A program made the translations under genes and the position numbers. DNA of 64,000 nucleotides from Janibacter melonis. Lineage in GTDB: Bacteria; Actinomycetota; Actinomycetes; Actinomycetales; Dermatophilaceae. The notes beneath the pieces were generated by a model. The model was not told the DNA's origin. It saw nothing but the letters and a program-made list of their open reading frames with translations, and made no database searches. The stretch lies in contig NZ_JAJBZM010000003.1 in assembly GCF_020567375.1 (NCBI RefSeq), positions 511,333 through 575,332 of the forward strand, in the 5' to 3' direction. Shown here in pieces: positions 19,401 to 27,783 of the stretch (position 1 is the first letter of the stretch; each line of letters opens with the position of its first letter).

Positions 19401-21254
19401 ATGCTCCTGTCCGAGCACATCCGCCTGCTCGCGGCCTTCGACCACCGTCACGTCTTCCTCGACCCGGACCCCGACGCGGCGAGCTCCTTCGCCGAGCGCC
19501 GGCGGCTCTTCGACCTGCCGCGCAGCTCGTGGGCCGACTACGACACCTCCCTCATCAGCGAGGGCGGCGGCGTGTGGCCGCGCTCGGCGAAGTCGATCCC
19601 CGTGAGCGAGCAGGCCGCGGCCGCGCTCGGTCTCGACGGGGCGACCTCGCTCGCGCCGAACGACCTCATCCGCGCGATCCTCCTCGCGCCGGCCGACCTG
19701 CTGTGGAACGGCGGCATCGGCACCTACGTCAAGGCGCAGAGCGAGAGCCACGACGAGGTCGGCGACCGCTCCGGCGACGCCTACCGCGTCGACGGCGCCC
19801 AGCTGCGGGCGAAGGTCGTCGGCGAGGGCGGCAACCTCGGCGCCACCCAGCGCGGTCGCATCGAGGCCGCGCAGAGCGGCGTGCGGATCAACACCGACGC
19901 CGTCGACAACTCGGCCGGCGTCGACACGAGCGACCACGAGGTCAACATCAAGGTCCTCCTCGGCGACGTCGTGCGCGAGGGCGGTCTCGACGAGCCGGCC
20001 CGCGTCGACCTGCTCGCCTCGATGACCGACGAGGTCGGCGAGATGGTCCTGCGCGACAACTACGAGCAGAACGTCCTGCTCGGCAACGCGCGTGCCCAGG
20101 GCGGCTCGATGCTCTCGGTCCACGAGACCTTCATGACCGACCTCGAGGAGCGCGGCGAGCTCGACCGCGAGCTCGAGTTCCTGCCGAGCACGACCGAGGT
20201 CGCCCGCCGTCAGGAGGCCGGGCAGGGGCTCACCTCGCCCGAGCTGTCGGTGCTCCTCGCCTACAGCAAGCTCGCGCTCAAGGCCGACCTGCTCGACTCC
20301 GCGACCCCGGACGACCCGGCGACCGAGGACATGCTGCTCTCGTACTTCCCGCAGCGCATCCGGGACGAGTACGGCGACCAGGTGCTCGCGCACCCCCTTC
20401 GCCGCCAGATCGTCACGACCGTCCTGGCCAACGACGTCGTCAACCGCGGCGGCATCACCTTCGTGCACCGCGCGGTCACCGAGACCGGTGCGACCCCCGA
20501 GCAGGTCGCCCGGGCCTACGTCGTCATCCGTGAGGTCTTCGGTCTCGACGACTACGTCGCCGAGGTCGAGGCGCTCGACGCCGTCGTGCCGACCGAGGTG
20601 CAGACGCGGCTCTACCTCGAGTTCCGTCGGCTGCTCGACCGCGGGGTGCGTTGGCTGCTCGCCGCGCGCCCGGGCCGGCTGGCGATCCGCGAGGAGATCG
20701 AGCGCTTCGCGCCGGTCGTCGCCGAGCTCGGCTCCAGCGTCGGCGGCATGCTCCAGGGCTCGGAGGCGAAGCGTCTCGAGGACAACACCGCCGACCTCGT
20801 CGAGCGAGGCGTCCCCGAGCAGCTCGCGGCCCGGGCCGCGTCGCTGCTCGACGGCTACTCGCTGCTCGACATCACCGACATCGCCGCCGACTCGGGGCAG
20901 ACGCCGGAGCAGGTCGCCGAGCTGTACTACCTCGTCTCGGAGCGCTTCGGCATCGACGACCTGCTGCTGCGCGTCACCGCGCTGCCGCGCGTCGAGCGCT
21001 GGGACAGCCTGGCCCGCGGCGCGCTGCGCGACGACCTCTATGCGACGCTGCAGGCGCTCACCCGCTCGGTGCTCGAGTCGAGCTCCGAGCTGAGCGACCC
21101 GACGCCCGAGGAGCGCTGGCAGAGCTGGCTCGACGGGCACGACGAGTCGTGGGAGCGCGTGCGCACCTCGCTCGCCGGCATCCGCGCGCTCTCGGCGCCG
21201 ACCGTCGCCGCCCTGTCCGTCGCGCTGAGGATGCTGCGCTCGGTGACGCGGTGA
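16458..21254 (+). CDS. gdh: NAD-specific glutamate dehydrogenase, large (GDH-180/GDH2 family)
   Basis: 1598 residues, full length for the large NAD-GDH family, which deaminates glutamate to 2-oxoglutarate. An N-terminal ACT-like regulatory region (about 20-700) is followed by the catalytic core containing RGGLRWSDRRDDFRTEV, KAQMVKNAVIVPTGSKGG (substrate lysine region) and VVGEGGNLG. In mycobacteria this enzyme is controlled by GarA; no GarA gene is seen here. ATG 16458 and ATG 16470 are both possible. GTGA overlap with the downstream kinase gene. Confidence 0.93.
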   Translation: MPEHMVPLSADSSSTVAEGAAAAAAAAGEDPTFVRRYLRHVDPAEVSGRPPEDLLALASRHRSAAERRSAGQSHLHVRNGSVDVVTDDRPFLVDSVVGALERLGHRVTLVIHPQFAVRRDDDGRIVDLRDAPTGGQGVAAGELAESWMHVETSASAADDEVLTTTVRDVLDDVRCAVQDWEAMQQRALERADEISASGDDDELDEAAELLRWLTRDHLTFLGIRDYTVTDAGMEPVAGSGLGLLADDAYTLSEAEQRLAQGRVGVRIGKGSARSTVHRTAYPDHVAVRWQGSDGSLRETRVVGLFTSSAYTEPVITIPVVSAKVSSILHTAGWSEDSHSGNRVLRLLETFPRDELFQDDVEHLDQVVHSILRIETLRQTSLYLRGDEQRQYVTALVYLSRDRYTTTVRHRIEEVLLTAIGADEATFTAHVSEDSLARLYYVLRRTDGEPVYTPSSDEAGSLGDRVAAASRTWTEHLAAAAEERLGDRAEAVLAPFVHGFPVDYQDDFDAAQTVADLKNLVSIDEDHRFECVLYDPRRGHGRDDGATVRRFKLFSIDRVSLARVMPLFHDLGLEVVDEEPYVVTRSDGERIGVYDFGLRVDDAGLWEQHTHEELRELVESAVTAVWSGRAESDALNSLVVSAGLTWRQVALLRTVARYLRQTRTTWSLRSLAEALTEHTQIARELVALFDARFDPDVEGDAQAREAAQAEIRGRIDELLDDVASLAHDRVIRSFVGVIAATLRTSYYQRDEQGQPLPRISLKLEPRKVPDMPKPWPAYEIWVCSPMVEGVHLRFGAVARGGLRWSDRRDDFRTEVLGLVKAQMVKNAVIVPTGSKGGFYGKQLPDASADREAWMEAGRAAYRQFISGLLDITDNRVGSEVVPPERVVRVDGDDPYLVVAADKGTATFSDLANSVAQEYGFWLDDAFASGGSIGYDHKGMGITARGAWESVKRHFREMGVDTQSEDFTVVGIGDMSGDVFGNGMLLSEHIRLLAAFDHRHVFLDPDPDAASSFAERRRLFDLPRSSWADYDTSLISEGGGVWPRSAKSIPVSEQAAAALGLDGATSLAPNDLIRAILLAPADLLWNGGIGTYVKAQSESHDEVGDRSGDAYRVDGAQLRAKVVGEGGNLGATQRGRIEAAQSGVRINTDAVDNSAGVDTSDHEVNIKVLLGDVVREGGLDEPARVDLLASMTDEVGEMVLRDNYEQNVLLGNARAQGGSMLSVHETFMTDLEERGELDRELEFLPSTTEVARRQEAGQGLTSPELSVLLAYSKLALKADLLDSATPDDPATEDMLLSYFPQRIRDEYGDQVLAHPLRRQIVTTVLANDVVNRGGITFVHRAVTETGATPEQVARAYVVIREVFGLDDYVAEVEALDAVVPTEVQTRLYLEFRRLLDRGVRWLLAARPGRLAIREEIERFAPVVAELGSSVGGMLQGSEAKRLEDNTADLVERGVPEQLAARAASLLDGYSLLDITDIAADSGQTPEQVAELYYLVSERFGIDDLLLRVTALPRVERWDSLARGALRDDLYATLQALTRSVLESSSELSDPTPEERWQSWLDGHDESWERVRTSLAGIRALSAPTVAALSVALRMLRSVTR

Positions 21255-22711
21255 CCCCAGTCCGCACGACGACCGAGGTCTTCGCGGCCAGCGGTCTGAC
21301 GCAGGCCGAGGTCGAGCGGCTGCGGCTGGTCCTCGAGGACTGGCAGCTGCTCGCCGACCTCGGCTTCTGCGACCTCGTCATGTGGGTGTGCCTCGACGAG
21401 GGCTGGGTCGCCGTGGCCCACGCCCGCCCGATGACGGGGCCGATGGCCTTCGTCGACGACATGATCGGGCGCCGCGCCTTCGACGACCTGCGCGAGGTCA
21501 TCGACGCCGCTGCGGACGCGGGGCAGTGCATCGACGCCGACGGCCTCGAGGGCGCGACGAAGGTCGCCGCCGTGCCCGTGCGGCTCGGCGGGCGCACGGT
21601 CGGCGTCGTCACCCGGCACCAGCCAGGTGGTCGAGACCGCTCGACCAGCCCGCTCGAGCGCACCTACGGCGAGCTCACCGACACGCTGAGCGAGATGCTC
21701 GTGCGGGGGGAGTGGCCCTCGGCGTCGGCCCCGACGGGCCAGCGCCGCGGGGCGCCCCGGGTCGCCGACGGGGTCATCCAGCTCGACGAGCGGGGCGAGG
21801 TCCTCTTCGCCAGCCCGAACGCCGTGAGCGCGATGCGCCGCCTCGGCCACGACGGCCAGATCCTCGGCGCGGTGCTCGCGCAGGCGATCGGCGGGCTGCC
21901 GCGTCTCGACGGACCGCTCGACGAGGGCCTGGCCATCGTCGTCATGGGTCGCGCCGCGTGGCGCGCCGAGGTGACCGCTGGTGGCCAGGCCGCGACCTTG
22001 CGGGCCCTCCCGCTGACGCGGGGCGGCGCCCGGCAGGGCGCGATCGTCCTCATCCGCGACATCTCGGACCTGCGGCACCGCGACGAGGAGGTGCTCAGCA
22101 AGGACCAGACGATCCGCGAGATCCACCACCGGGTGAAGAACAACCTGCAGACCGTGGCCGCCCTGCTGCGCATGCAGGGGCGCCGGGTCGAGGACGGCGA
22201 GGGTCGCCAGGCGCTGCGCGAGGCCGAGCGCCGGGTCGGGGTCATCGCGATGGTCTACGAGACGCTGAGCACCGGCTTCTCCGAGGAGGCCGACTTCGAC
22301 GAGATCGCCGTACGCGGGCTGCGCGGCATCATCGAGGTCGCGCGCACCCAGGGCTCGCTCGACTCACGGGTCGAGGGCAGCTTCGGCTGGATGGGCCCGA
22401 ACGAGGCGACCTCCGTCGCGCTCATCCTCTCCGAGCTCGTCCAGAACGCCGTCGAGCACGGCGTGCCCGACGGGGGAGCGATCGTCGTGCGGGCCGAGCG
22501 CACCGCGGCGGACGGCGAGGACATCCTGCGGGTGAGCATCACCGACGACGGGGCGGGACTGCCGGCGGGCTTCCGGCCCAGCCGGGCCGGGCTCGGCACC
22601 CGGATCGTCACCTCGATGGTGCAGGACCTGCGCGGCACGATCCGCTGGGAGGACAACCCCCGGGGCGGGACGACCGTGCGCTTCAGCGCCCGGCTGCGTC
22701 AGCGCAGCTGA
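21251..22711 (+). CDS. pdtaS: PdtaS-like sensor histidine kinase
   Basis: 486 residues. An N-terminal GAF-like domain (about 20-150, FCDLVMWVCLDEGWVAVAHA) precedes a PAS-like domain (about 170-280), then a HisKA_2 box EIHHRVKNNLQTVAALLRM with the candidate phospho-His at H292/H293, and a HATPase_c domain (LILSELVQNAVEHG, DDGAGLP). No membrane segment, so cytosolic. M. tuberculosis PdtaS (Rv3220c) has this layout and also neighbours whiB1. Its ANTAR-type partner regulator is not in the window. GTG 21251 overlaps the gdh stop. Confidence 0.88.
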   Translation: MTPVRTTTEVFAASGLTQAEVERLRLVLEDWQLLADLGFCDLVMWVCLDEGWVAVAHARPMTGPMAFVDDMIGRRAFDDLREVIDAAADAGQCIDADGLEGATKVAAVPVRLGGRTVGVVTRHQPGGRDRSTSPLERTYGELTDTLSEMLVRGEWPSASAPTGQRRGAPRVADGVIQLDERGEVLFASPNAVSAMRRLGHDGQILGAVLAQAIGGLPRLDGPLDEGLAIVVMGRAAWRAEVTAGGQAATLRALPLTRGGARQGAIVLIRDISDLRHRDEEVLSKDQTIREIHHRVKNNLQTVAALLRMQGRRVEDGEGRQALREAERRVGVIAMVYETLSTGFSEEADFDEIAVRGLRGIIEVARTQGSLDSRVEGSFGWMGPNEATSVALILSELVQNAVEHGVPDGGAIVVRAERTAADGEDILRVSITDDGAGLPAGFRPSRAGLGTRIVTSMVQDLRGTIRWEDNPRGGTTVRFSARLRQRS

Positions 22712-22789
22712 CCCCGGGCGAAGGGAGAGCCGGTGGCCGCTCCGTCAGGAGCTGGCCGCCGGCTCGGGTCGTGCAGGTGGGTGGGCGTC

Positions 22790-23038
22790 TCAGCCGGCGC
22801 GGCGGGCGCGGGCGTTACGACGCTTGAGCGCGCGGCGCTCGTCCTCGGACAGACCGCCCCAGACGCCGGCGTCCTGGCCGGACTCGATGGCCCACTTGAG
22901 GCAGGTGTCGATGACCTCGCAGCGGCGGCACACCTTCTTGGCCTCCTCGATCTGAGCGATCGCGGGGCCGGTGTTGCCGATGGGGAAGAACAGCTCGGGG
23001 TCCTCGTCGAGGCAGGCTGACCGGTCGCGCCAATCCAT
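22790..23038 (-). CDS. whiB1: WhiB1 iron-sulfur transcription factor
   Basis: 82 residues. Cys9, Cys37, Cys40 and Cys46 form the [4Fe-4S] site, and GVWGGLSEDERRALKRR is the G[VI]WGG turn plus basic tail. WhiB1 binds the sigma-A C-terminal domain and is essential and nitric-oxide sensitive in mycobacteria. Start MDWRDRSACLDEDPELFFP is the standard WhiB1 start. Gene order pdtaS-whiB1 matches mycobacteria. Confidence 0.96.
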   Translation of the reverse strand: MDWRDRSACLDEDPELFFPIGNTGPAIAQIEEAKKVCRRCEVIDTCLKWAIESGQDAGVWGGLSEDERRALKRRNARARRAG

Positions 23039-23443
23039 GTAGTCGTGCTCCTTGTCTGTCTGTGGGGCCTAGCGGTGGTGGCCTGGGATCCTGACCCGGG
23101 CAGGGGTCAGGGGTGGATCACCAGTCGATCGGCGTTGACGGACGGTGCTCGCTCGGGAGTCCCGGTCGGGGACACCCTGTGCCAACGATCCACGCAGGCT
23201 CGATGTTCCGGGCCGGGGCGCGTGAGGGCAGGCAGGAGCCTGTATCGGGGGCGACCCTCGATGTTAGCCGGGGACGGGCATGTCCCGCTAGGGGTAGCGG
23301 CCGGTGAGTTGCCGGCGGGTCTCGGCCCCGTGGTCGTCCCACCCCATCACGGGGGTCCGACGACGCGCCCACCGGGTCGCCCGCGAAGGGCGGCCGACGC
23401 GCACCCGGGGCTGATGCCGGGGCGGAGTCGTAGGGTGCGGCCT
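23039..23443. other. Intergenic region upstream of whiB1
   Basis: About 405 bp with no supportable gene. It must contain the whiB1 promoter and 5' leader (minus strand) and the promoter of the divergent membrane-protein gene. A GATCCTGACC/GGTCAGGGG inverted element is visible around 23088-23112, but no clear -35/-10 pair can be assigned by eye. Confidence 0.4.
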
Positions 23444-23857
23444 GTGAGCACCGCACCACGACCCGACGGCGCCCGGACGGGCCTGGCCCCCGCTGCCCTC
23501 GTCGCGGGGGCGGTGTGCGCGGTGTACGCGCTCGCCCTGCTCGTCGCGGCCGGCCTGTACCTGCGCGAGCTCGTCACCGGTACGACCGACGTCGCCTCCG
23601 CCGCGGCGCTCTCGCTCGTCGTCACCGCGATCTTCACCGTGCTGCTCGCCGCCATGGCCCGCGGGTGGCTCACCGGCCGCCGCTGGCCCCGGACCGCGAC
23701 GGTCGTGTGGTGCCTGCTCACCCTGCCGGCGATCTGGACCCTCAACACCTCCAACGGCCTGCTCGTCGCCGCCCCGCTCGCGGTGCTGTCGATCGCCGGT
23801 CTGCTCGCCGCGATGTCCTCGCCCGCCGCCGACCTGCCGGAGGACACCGTCCACTGA
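23444..23857 (+). CDS. Small integral membrane protein, function unknown
   Basis: 137 residues with four hydrophobic segments (about 15-40, 50-72, 84-100 and 105-125) and short polar ends. No recognised family motif; similar four-helix proteins are common beside whiB1/FtsK-like genes in Intrasporangiaceae (recollection, not tested). GTG 23444 (VSTAPRPDG) is chosen over ATG 23414. It ends 9 bp before the 44-bp palindromic repeat, which may serve as its terminator. Confidence 0.6.
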   Translation: MSTAPRPDGARTGLAPAALVAGAVCAVYALALLVAAGLYLRELVTGTTDVASAAALSLVVTAIFTVLLAAMARGWLTGRRWPRTATVVWCLLTLPAIWTLNTSNGLLVAAPLAVLSIAGLLAAMSSPAADLPEDTVH

Positions 23858-23866
23858 GGCGGTGGT

Positions 23867-23910
23867 TCGAAGAAGGATCGTCACGTCGAGGTGACAGATC
23901 TTCTTCGAAC
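23867..23910. repeat. 44-bp palindromic repeat, copy 1
   Basis: Imperfect inverted repeat: arms begin TCGAAGAAG and end CTTCTTCGA, with GTCAC/GTGAC nearest a 6-nt loop GTCGAG. That gives 17 paired bases with one bulged base on each side. An identical 44-bp copy in the same orientation is at 31277-31320. It lies between convergent genes, so a bidirectional terminator without U-tract is the simple reading; a recombination or mobile-repeat role is possible. Confidence 0.85.
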
Positions 23911-23938
23911 GACGCGGGAGCGCGGGGGTGGTACCTGA

Positions 23939-25009
23939 TCACCGCGGTTGTGTCGCAGCAGGTGACTGACCCGCTGCCCGAGCCGGGAGCGCGACCTGCA
24001 CCTCGGTGGCGACCCCGCGGTCGACGAGGTAGCCCCGGCCCGGGACCCGCGGCGAGGCCGGCACCCGGACGCCCAGGAGGTCACCGTCGGAGCGGGCCTG
24101 GGGCTGCAGCAGCAAGCCCCGACGCGACCGGCACATCGTCGCGGTGAGCCCCCTGAAGGACGTCGCAGCCGTCGAGCTGCTCGCGGCGAGGAGGACGTCG
24201 CCCGAGCGCGTGCAGTGGCTGGCGTAGCTGCGCAGGACCGGGTCGAGGGGCGTCTCGTCCAGCGTGTCGAGGTCGTCGACGAGGACGACGAGGTCCTCGT
24301 GCGACTGCACGGCGCGCACGAAGGGGTCGACCTCCTCGGGACCGATGACGGCGAGCGACGACGAGACGAGCCGGGTCGCCCGTGAGGAGACCTCGAGGAC
24401 GGGCCGACCCCCCTTCGCCAGCTGCTCGCCGAGGAGCTGCAGAGCCGTGGTACGTCCCGACCGGCCGGGCCCGACGGCCACCCAGGGCCCGCCGTCGACC
24501 TCGACCACGACGGGACGGTCCGGGTCGCCGGAGTGGCCGAGCACGAGCCCTTCCGCGTGCGGCAGGTCGTCGAGCGCGACGCTCGCCGGCAGGTCGACGA
24601 CACGCCACCGCCACGGGTCGCAGGAGTCGGTGGACGGTCGTCCTGCCGGCACGGGCAGTGCCACCTGGGCGAGGACGCCGTCGGGCAGGAGGGCACCACG
24701 GCCGGGCACCGCACCGGCGGGCACCAGCGACGGCGGCGCACCGGCGGCCAGGACGTCGCCTCGGTCGGGCAGGTGGAGCACGAGACGCCGACGAGCCAGC
24801 GACCCGAGCCGTCCCGAGGACAGCTCCCGTCCGCCGGGCACGACGAGACGGATGCCCAGGGACGCGCCGTCGCGAGCCACGGACTCGAGCGCGTCGGCGC
24901 TCTCGAGGTCGGGCTGGTCGAGCGCTCGGGAGAGGAGCGACCAGCCGTCGACGGCGACCACGAGGACGGGCGGGGCGGGTCCGTAATCGTCCTCGGGCAG
25001 GCTACGCAA
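23939..25009 (-). pseudogene. FtsK/SpoIIIE-type ATPase, C-terminal fragment
   Basis: About 356 codons read, with content resembling the C-terminal half of FtsK/SpoIIIE (EccC-like) P-loop ATPases: VLVVAVDGWSLLSRALD, a degenerate second ATPase with PGRSGRTTALQLLGEQLA (Walker A) and LVVLVDDLDTLD (Walker B). The N-terminal half (FHA/first ATPase) is missing: the reading begins 32 bp from the end of the zinc-ribbon gene with only a TTG (25009) available as start. Interpreted as a gene cut by insertion of the adjacent foreign segment. A short expressed protein cannot be excluded. Confidence 0.65.
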
Positions 25010-25040
25010 GAGACCGGAGGGGCTGCGCCTGTTCTGGACC

Positions 25041-27395
25041 CTAGGTCGCCCTGGTCTTGCAGCGGGGGCACCGGCTCTCCGGTCTCACTGCGTCTCTAGC
25101 GACGCGCACATACGAATGGCCACAGTGGCGGCAGCGCCATTCACAGCGATCGTGACTACCCGGCTTCATGCCGTCGGGCCTGGTGTAGGGGCGCGAGACG
25201 TTAGAGACGAACGTCGCCGCCACCGCCGGGTGGAGGTCCTTGAGCGACTCCCCTCTCCTTGGCCTTCTGCGTGCAGCAGCGGTTCGTTCGCGTCCACAGG
25301 CGGGACATCCACTGCCAGTGACGGCGCGAGATGAGATCTTCGCACTCCACTCGTGTTGGCACGAAGCGCACATCCAGTCCCCAGTGAGGTTGGACCCGGG
25401 CTGCACATCGTCGCCATCCCATCCCGGACGGGCGTGGATCTGAATGAGCTCCGATGCGACTCGGGGGTGATGCGCAGCGAGGGAATCGCCCTTCAACGCC
25501 CGGCTCCGAGTGATGCCCCTCTTGGCGTTGCCGCAAGACCTGCAGCCCGAGTCTGGCCGCCGGACGCGGGCTGCCACGGAAGCAGTGAACGGCACTTCGC
25601 AGCTGGGGCATGACCATTCGCAGACGAGATTGCTGTGAGATGCGAGATCCTCTGGGGTGCGGTGGGGATCGCGCAGGCAACAACGAAAGCTGGCTGCAAC
25701 CGACGGGTACTGGGAGGCAAGGGAGTCTTCGGGTGCTGGGATGGATCTCGCCCTCATGCGTCTAGCGGACGCAGCACGCGCGCAGACTGGACAGCTTGTT
25801 CCGACCTGAGCTCGTGACGCGACAGAGCTAGACCAGACGTGTGCACACGTCCCGCACTGCCACTCGGCTTGGTCCTTCGAGCTCGGGGCGAGCCATTCCA
25901 GGGATATGCCCGGGCGGCTGAGGTTTCTCCGCCATTCGTTCGAGAGCTCTGGGCGTGCGTCCATCGCACTCCGCTTCGGACGTCCCCGAAGTGTCGCTTG
26001 CCACCGCCTGGCGGCCCTGGAGAGTGCAGCGGCTATCTGGGCATCGGTGAGGATCCGTCCTGCGGCATGGTCTGGAAGTGCACCGGGGCTGTTGAGCAAA
26101 AGGTGGGTCCACAAGGCAGGGTCGAGGGACCGTTCGACTATTTCGACCACCTGCACGTTGACGGCGGGGCAAATAGGCGGGGTGCCCGTCTGGCGAACCC
26201 GTACGTACGTACCCTTATTGGCGGTTGCTAGGTGGTTGGCTAGGGCTGTGACCTTGCGTTGGTCTCGGGCGGCGTCCTGGTGCCAGCGGACTGGATCTAG
26301 GTCCACGTAGGTGTCAAGATCCGGAAGGTATAGATCCATTCGCCATGTTCGCTCATCAGTCTGCAGGGGGTGGTCGACCAAGACTGAGGTGCCTAGGGAC
26401 TCCTCCAAGAGTTCAGCAACCTCGAGCTCAAAGCGCGACTGCCCAAGCGCCTGGCAGCGGGCGCAGCCTGTTCCGCTGGTGGTCCTAGAAACAATTGTTG
26501 TGGCCCAAGCGTGCCCCTTGCTGCATCGCCACCATGCAAGCGCCGGGCTGCCCGGCCGAATGCTGTTCGCAAGGAGGTCTGGGTGGGCCACGAGGCCCGA
26601 AAACTCGGCGGCGATGTCAGGGTGTCGATCAGCTAGGGATTGTCCTGGAGCGGCAGTACGTCGCCTAGATGCCGAGGCAATGTGCGCGCAAAGAGGGCAA
26701 CCACTTCCCTTCGTTACTCGATTCACGACCGTGGCTTCCCACTCGTGCCCACAACCGGAACAACGCCACAGGCAGCGGTCAAGGGATCCGGGGCGTAGTT
26801 CCCGAAGTGATGACCCTGTCGTGATGTTCCGAACGTGCTCGTCCAGAAGTTCAGGTGCCATGTCCGCTGCGGAAGGAGACCCAGGCGGCACTTCTCTACG
26901 CCTGCGGCCGCGATCCGTATACGCGCACCAGCGGCAGCCGCGCCCCCGGACTCGGTTGGCGACAGTTGCCTCGTACCTCTTGGAACACGCCGGACACAAC
27001 CACACGCAACGCTGTTTAGAGCTTGGTCTAAGCTCGTCTGGCGCCATGTCGGGTCGATCGAGATTGGTCACCCACTCGGCGGCGATCGTCGGGTGCAGAT
27101 CGACGAGGGCCTCCCCTTCGCGGGCTGCAGCTCGTGAGCGCGCACGCACCGCCTTGGCGCATTCCGGGCACCCAGTTCCGCCACAGCGAGCGGCTACGGT
27201 AGCCACCCATTCATGCGAGCAAGCCGGGCAGCGCCAGAGGCATTTGAATTGCGACCCCGTCCCGAGACCGGACGATCCGACATCGGGCCTGTCCAGCACA
27301 TGCACGAGCTGCGTGAGGAGGTCTGGGCGAGCATCACGCATGAGCTGGCGGGGGGCGGGGCCCGGCATGTCAAGAGTCAACCACGGCCGACCCAT
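25041..27395 (-). CDS. Eight zinc-ribbon (DUF4379-type) protein with central nuclease-like domain
   Basis: 784 residues. Four treble-clef/zinc-ribbon modules with paired CxxC (56/59-76/79, 134/137-154/157, 212/215-233/236, and a variant 291 CSKGH with 311/314) precede a PD-(D/E)XK/Vsr-like core at about 319-405: FELEVAELL, WRMDLYLP (D354), YVDLDPVRWH (D365, D367, H372). Four more modules follow (514/517, 596/599, 676/679 and 755/758). Each module has the HP..AAE(W/F) spacer typical of DUF4379. Family members are often linked to nucleases and mobile DNA. Likely a DNA-binding nuclease; role in defence is inference. Start ATG 27395, alternative 27368. Confidence 0.75.
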   Translation of the reverse strand: MGRPWLTLDMPGPAPRQLMRDARPDLLTQLVHVLDRPDVGSSGLGTGSQFKCLWRCPACSHEWVATVAARCGGTGCPECAKAVRARSRAAAREGEALVDLHPTIAAEWVTNLDRPDMAPDELRPSSKQRCVWLCPACSKRYEATVANRVRGRGCRWCAYTDRGRRRREVPPGSPSAADMAPELLDEHVRNITTGSSLRELRPGSLDRCLWRCSGCGHEWEATVVNRVTKGSGCPLCAHIASASRRRTAAPGQSLADRHPDIAAEFSGLVAHPDLLANSIRPGSPALAWWRCSKGHAWATTIVSRTTSGTGCARCQALGQSRFELEVAELLEESLGTSVLVDHPLQTDERTWRMDLYLPDLDTYVDLDPVRWHQDAARDQRKVTALANHLATANKGTYVRVRQTGTPPICPAVNVQVVEIVERSLDPALWTHLLLNSPGALPDHAAGRILTDAQIAAALSRAARRWQATLRGRPKRSAMDARPELSNEWRRNLSRPGISLEWLAPSSKDQAEWQCGTCAHVWSSSVASRAQVGTSCPVCARAASARRMRARSIPAPEDSLASQYPSVAASFRCCLRDPHRTPEDLASHSNLVCEWSCPSCEVPFTASVAARVRRPDSGCRSCGNAKRGITRSRALKGDSLAAHHPRVASELIQIHARPGWDGDDVQPGSNLTGDWMCASCQHEWSAKISSRAVTGSGCPACGRERTAAARRRPRRGESLKDLHPAVAATFVSNVSRPYTRPDGMKPGSHDRCEWRCRHCGHSYVRVARDAVRPESRCPRCKTRAT

Positions 27396-27477
27396 TCGGG
27401 ACCGAGGGCCGGATCGTTAGACCTCCCAATTTGTGATTGACGTCACTTGTATGTAAGATAGTAGGATTTGACCTGTC
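27396..27477 (-). promoter_or_regulatory. AT-rich leader of the zinc-ribbon gene
   Basis: 82-bp AT-rich stretch between the start of the zinc-ribbon gene and the cpaF fragment. It contains TGACGTCA (27438-27445 region) and TAAGATAGTAGG. It is the only room for that gene's promoter. It ends where cpaF similarity begins, so the insertion boundary lies here. Confidence 0.4.
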
Positions 27478-27706
27478 GCCCCCTTCGTCGACGCGGTGCT
27501 GCCCGACGGCAGCCGCCTCCACGTGACGATCCCCGACATCAGCCGCGAGCACTGGCTCGTCAACGTGCGCAAGTTCGTTGTCAAGGGCGACCACCTCGAC
27601 GACCTCGTCTGTCTCGGCACGCTGACGCAGCACGCGTCGACCTTCCTGCAGGCCGCTGTCGCGTCGGGCTCAACGTCCTCGTCGCCGGCGGCACGCAGGC
27701 GGGCAA
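27478..27706 (+). pseudogene. cpaF/tadA secretion ATPase fragment
   Basis: Translates as PFVDAVLPDGSRLHVTIPDI, SREHWLVNVRKFV and DHLDDLVCLGTLTQHASTFL, then after a shift at ~27669 as LNVLVAGGTQAG. This is the central part of CpaF/TadA, the hexameric ATPase of Tad pili, ending inside its Walker A (GGTQAGK). One C is missing in TCGGGCTCAAC, breaking the frame, and both ends are cut. Non-functional remnant. Confidence 0.85.
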
Positions 27707-27783
27707 TCCCGCTAATCCCGAATCGCCCCTCTCTGGATCCGTCTAGGATTCACCGGACCTACCCCGACGTCAGGAGCCTCAGC

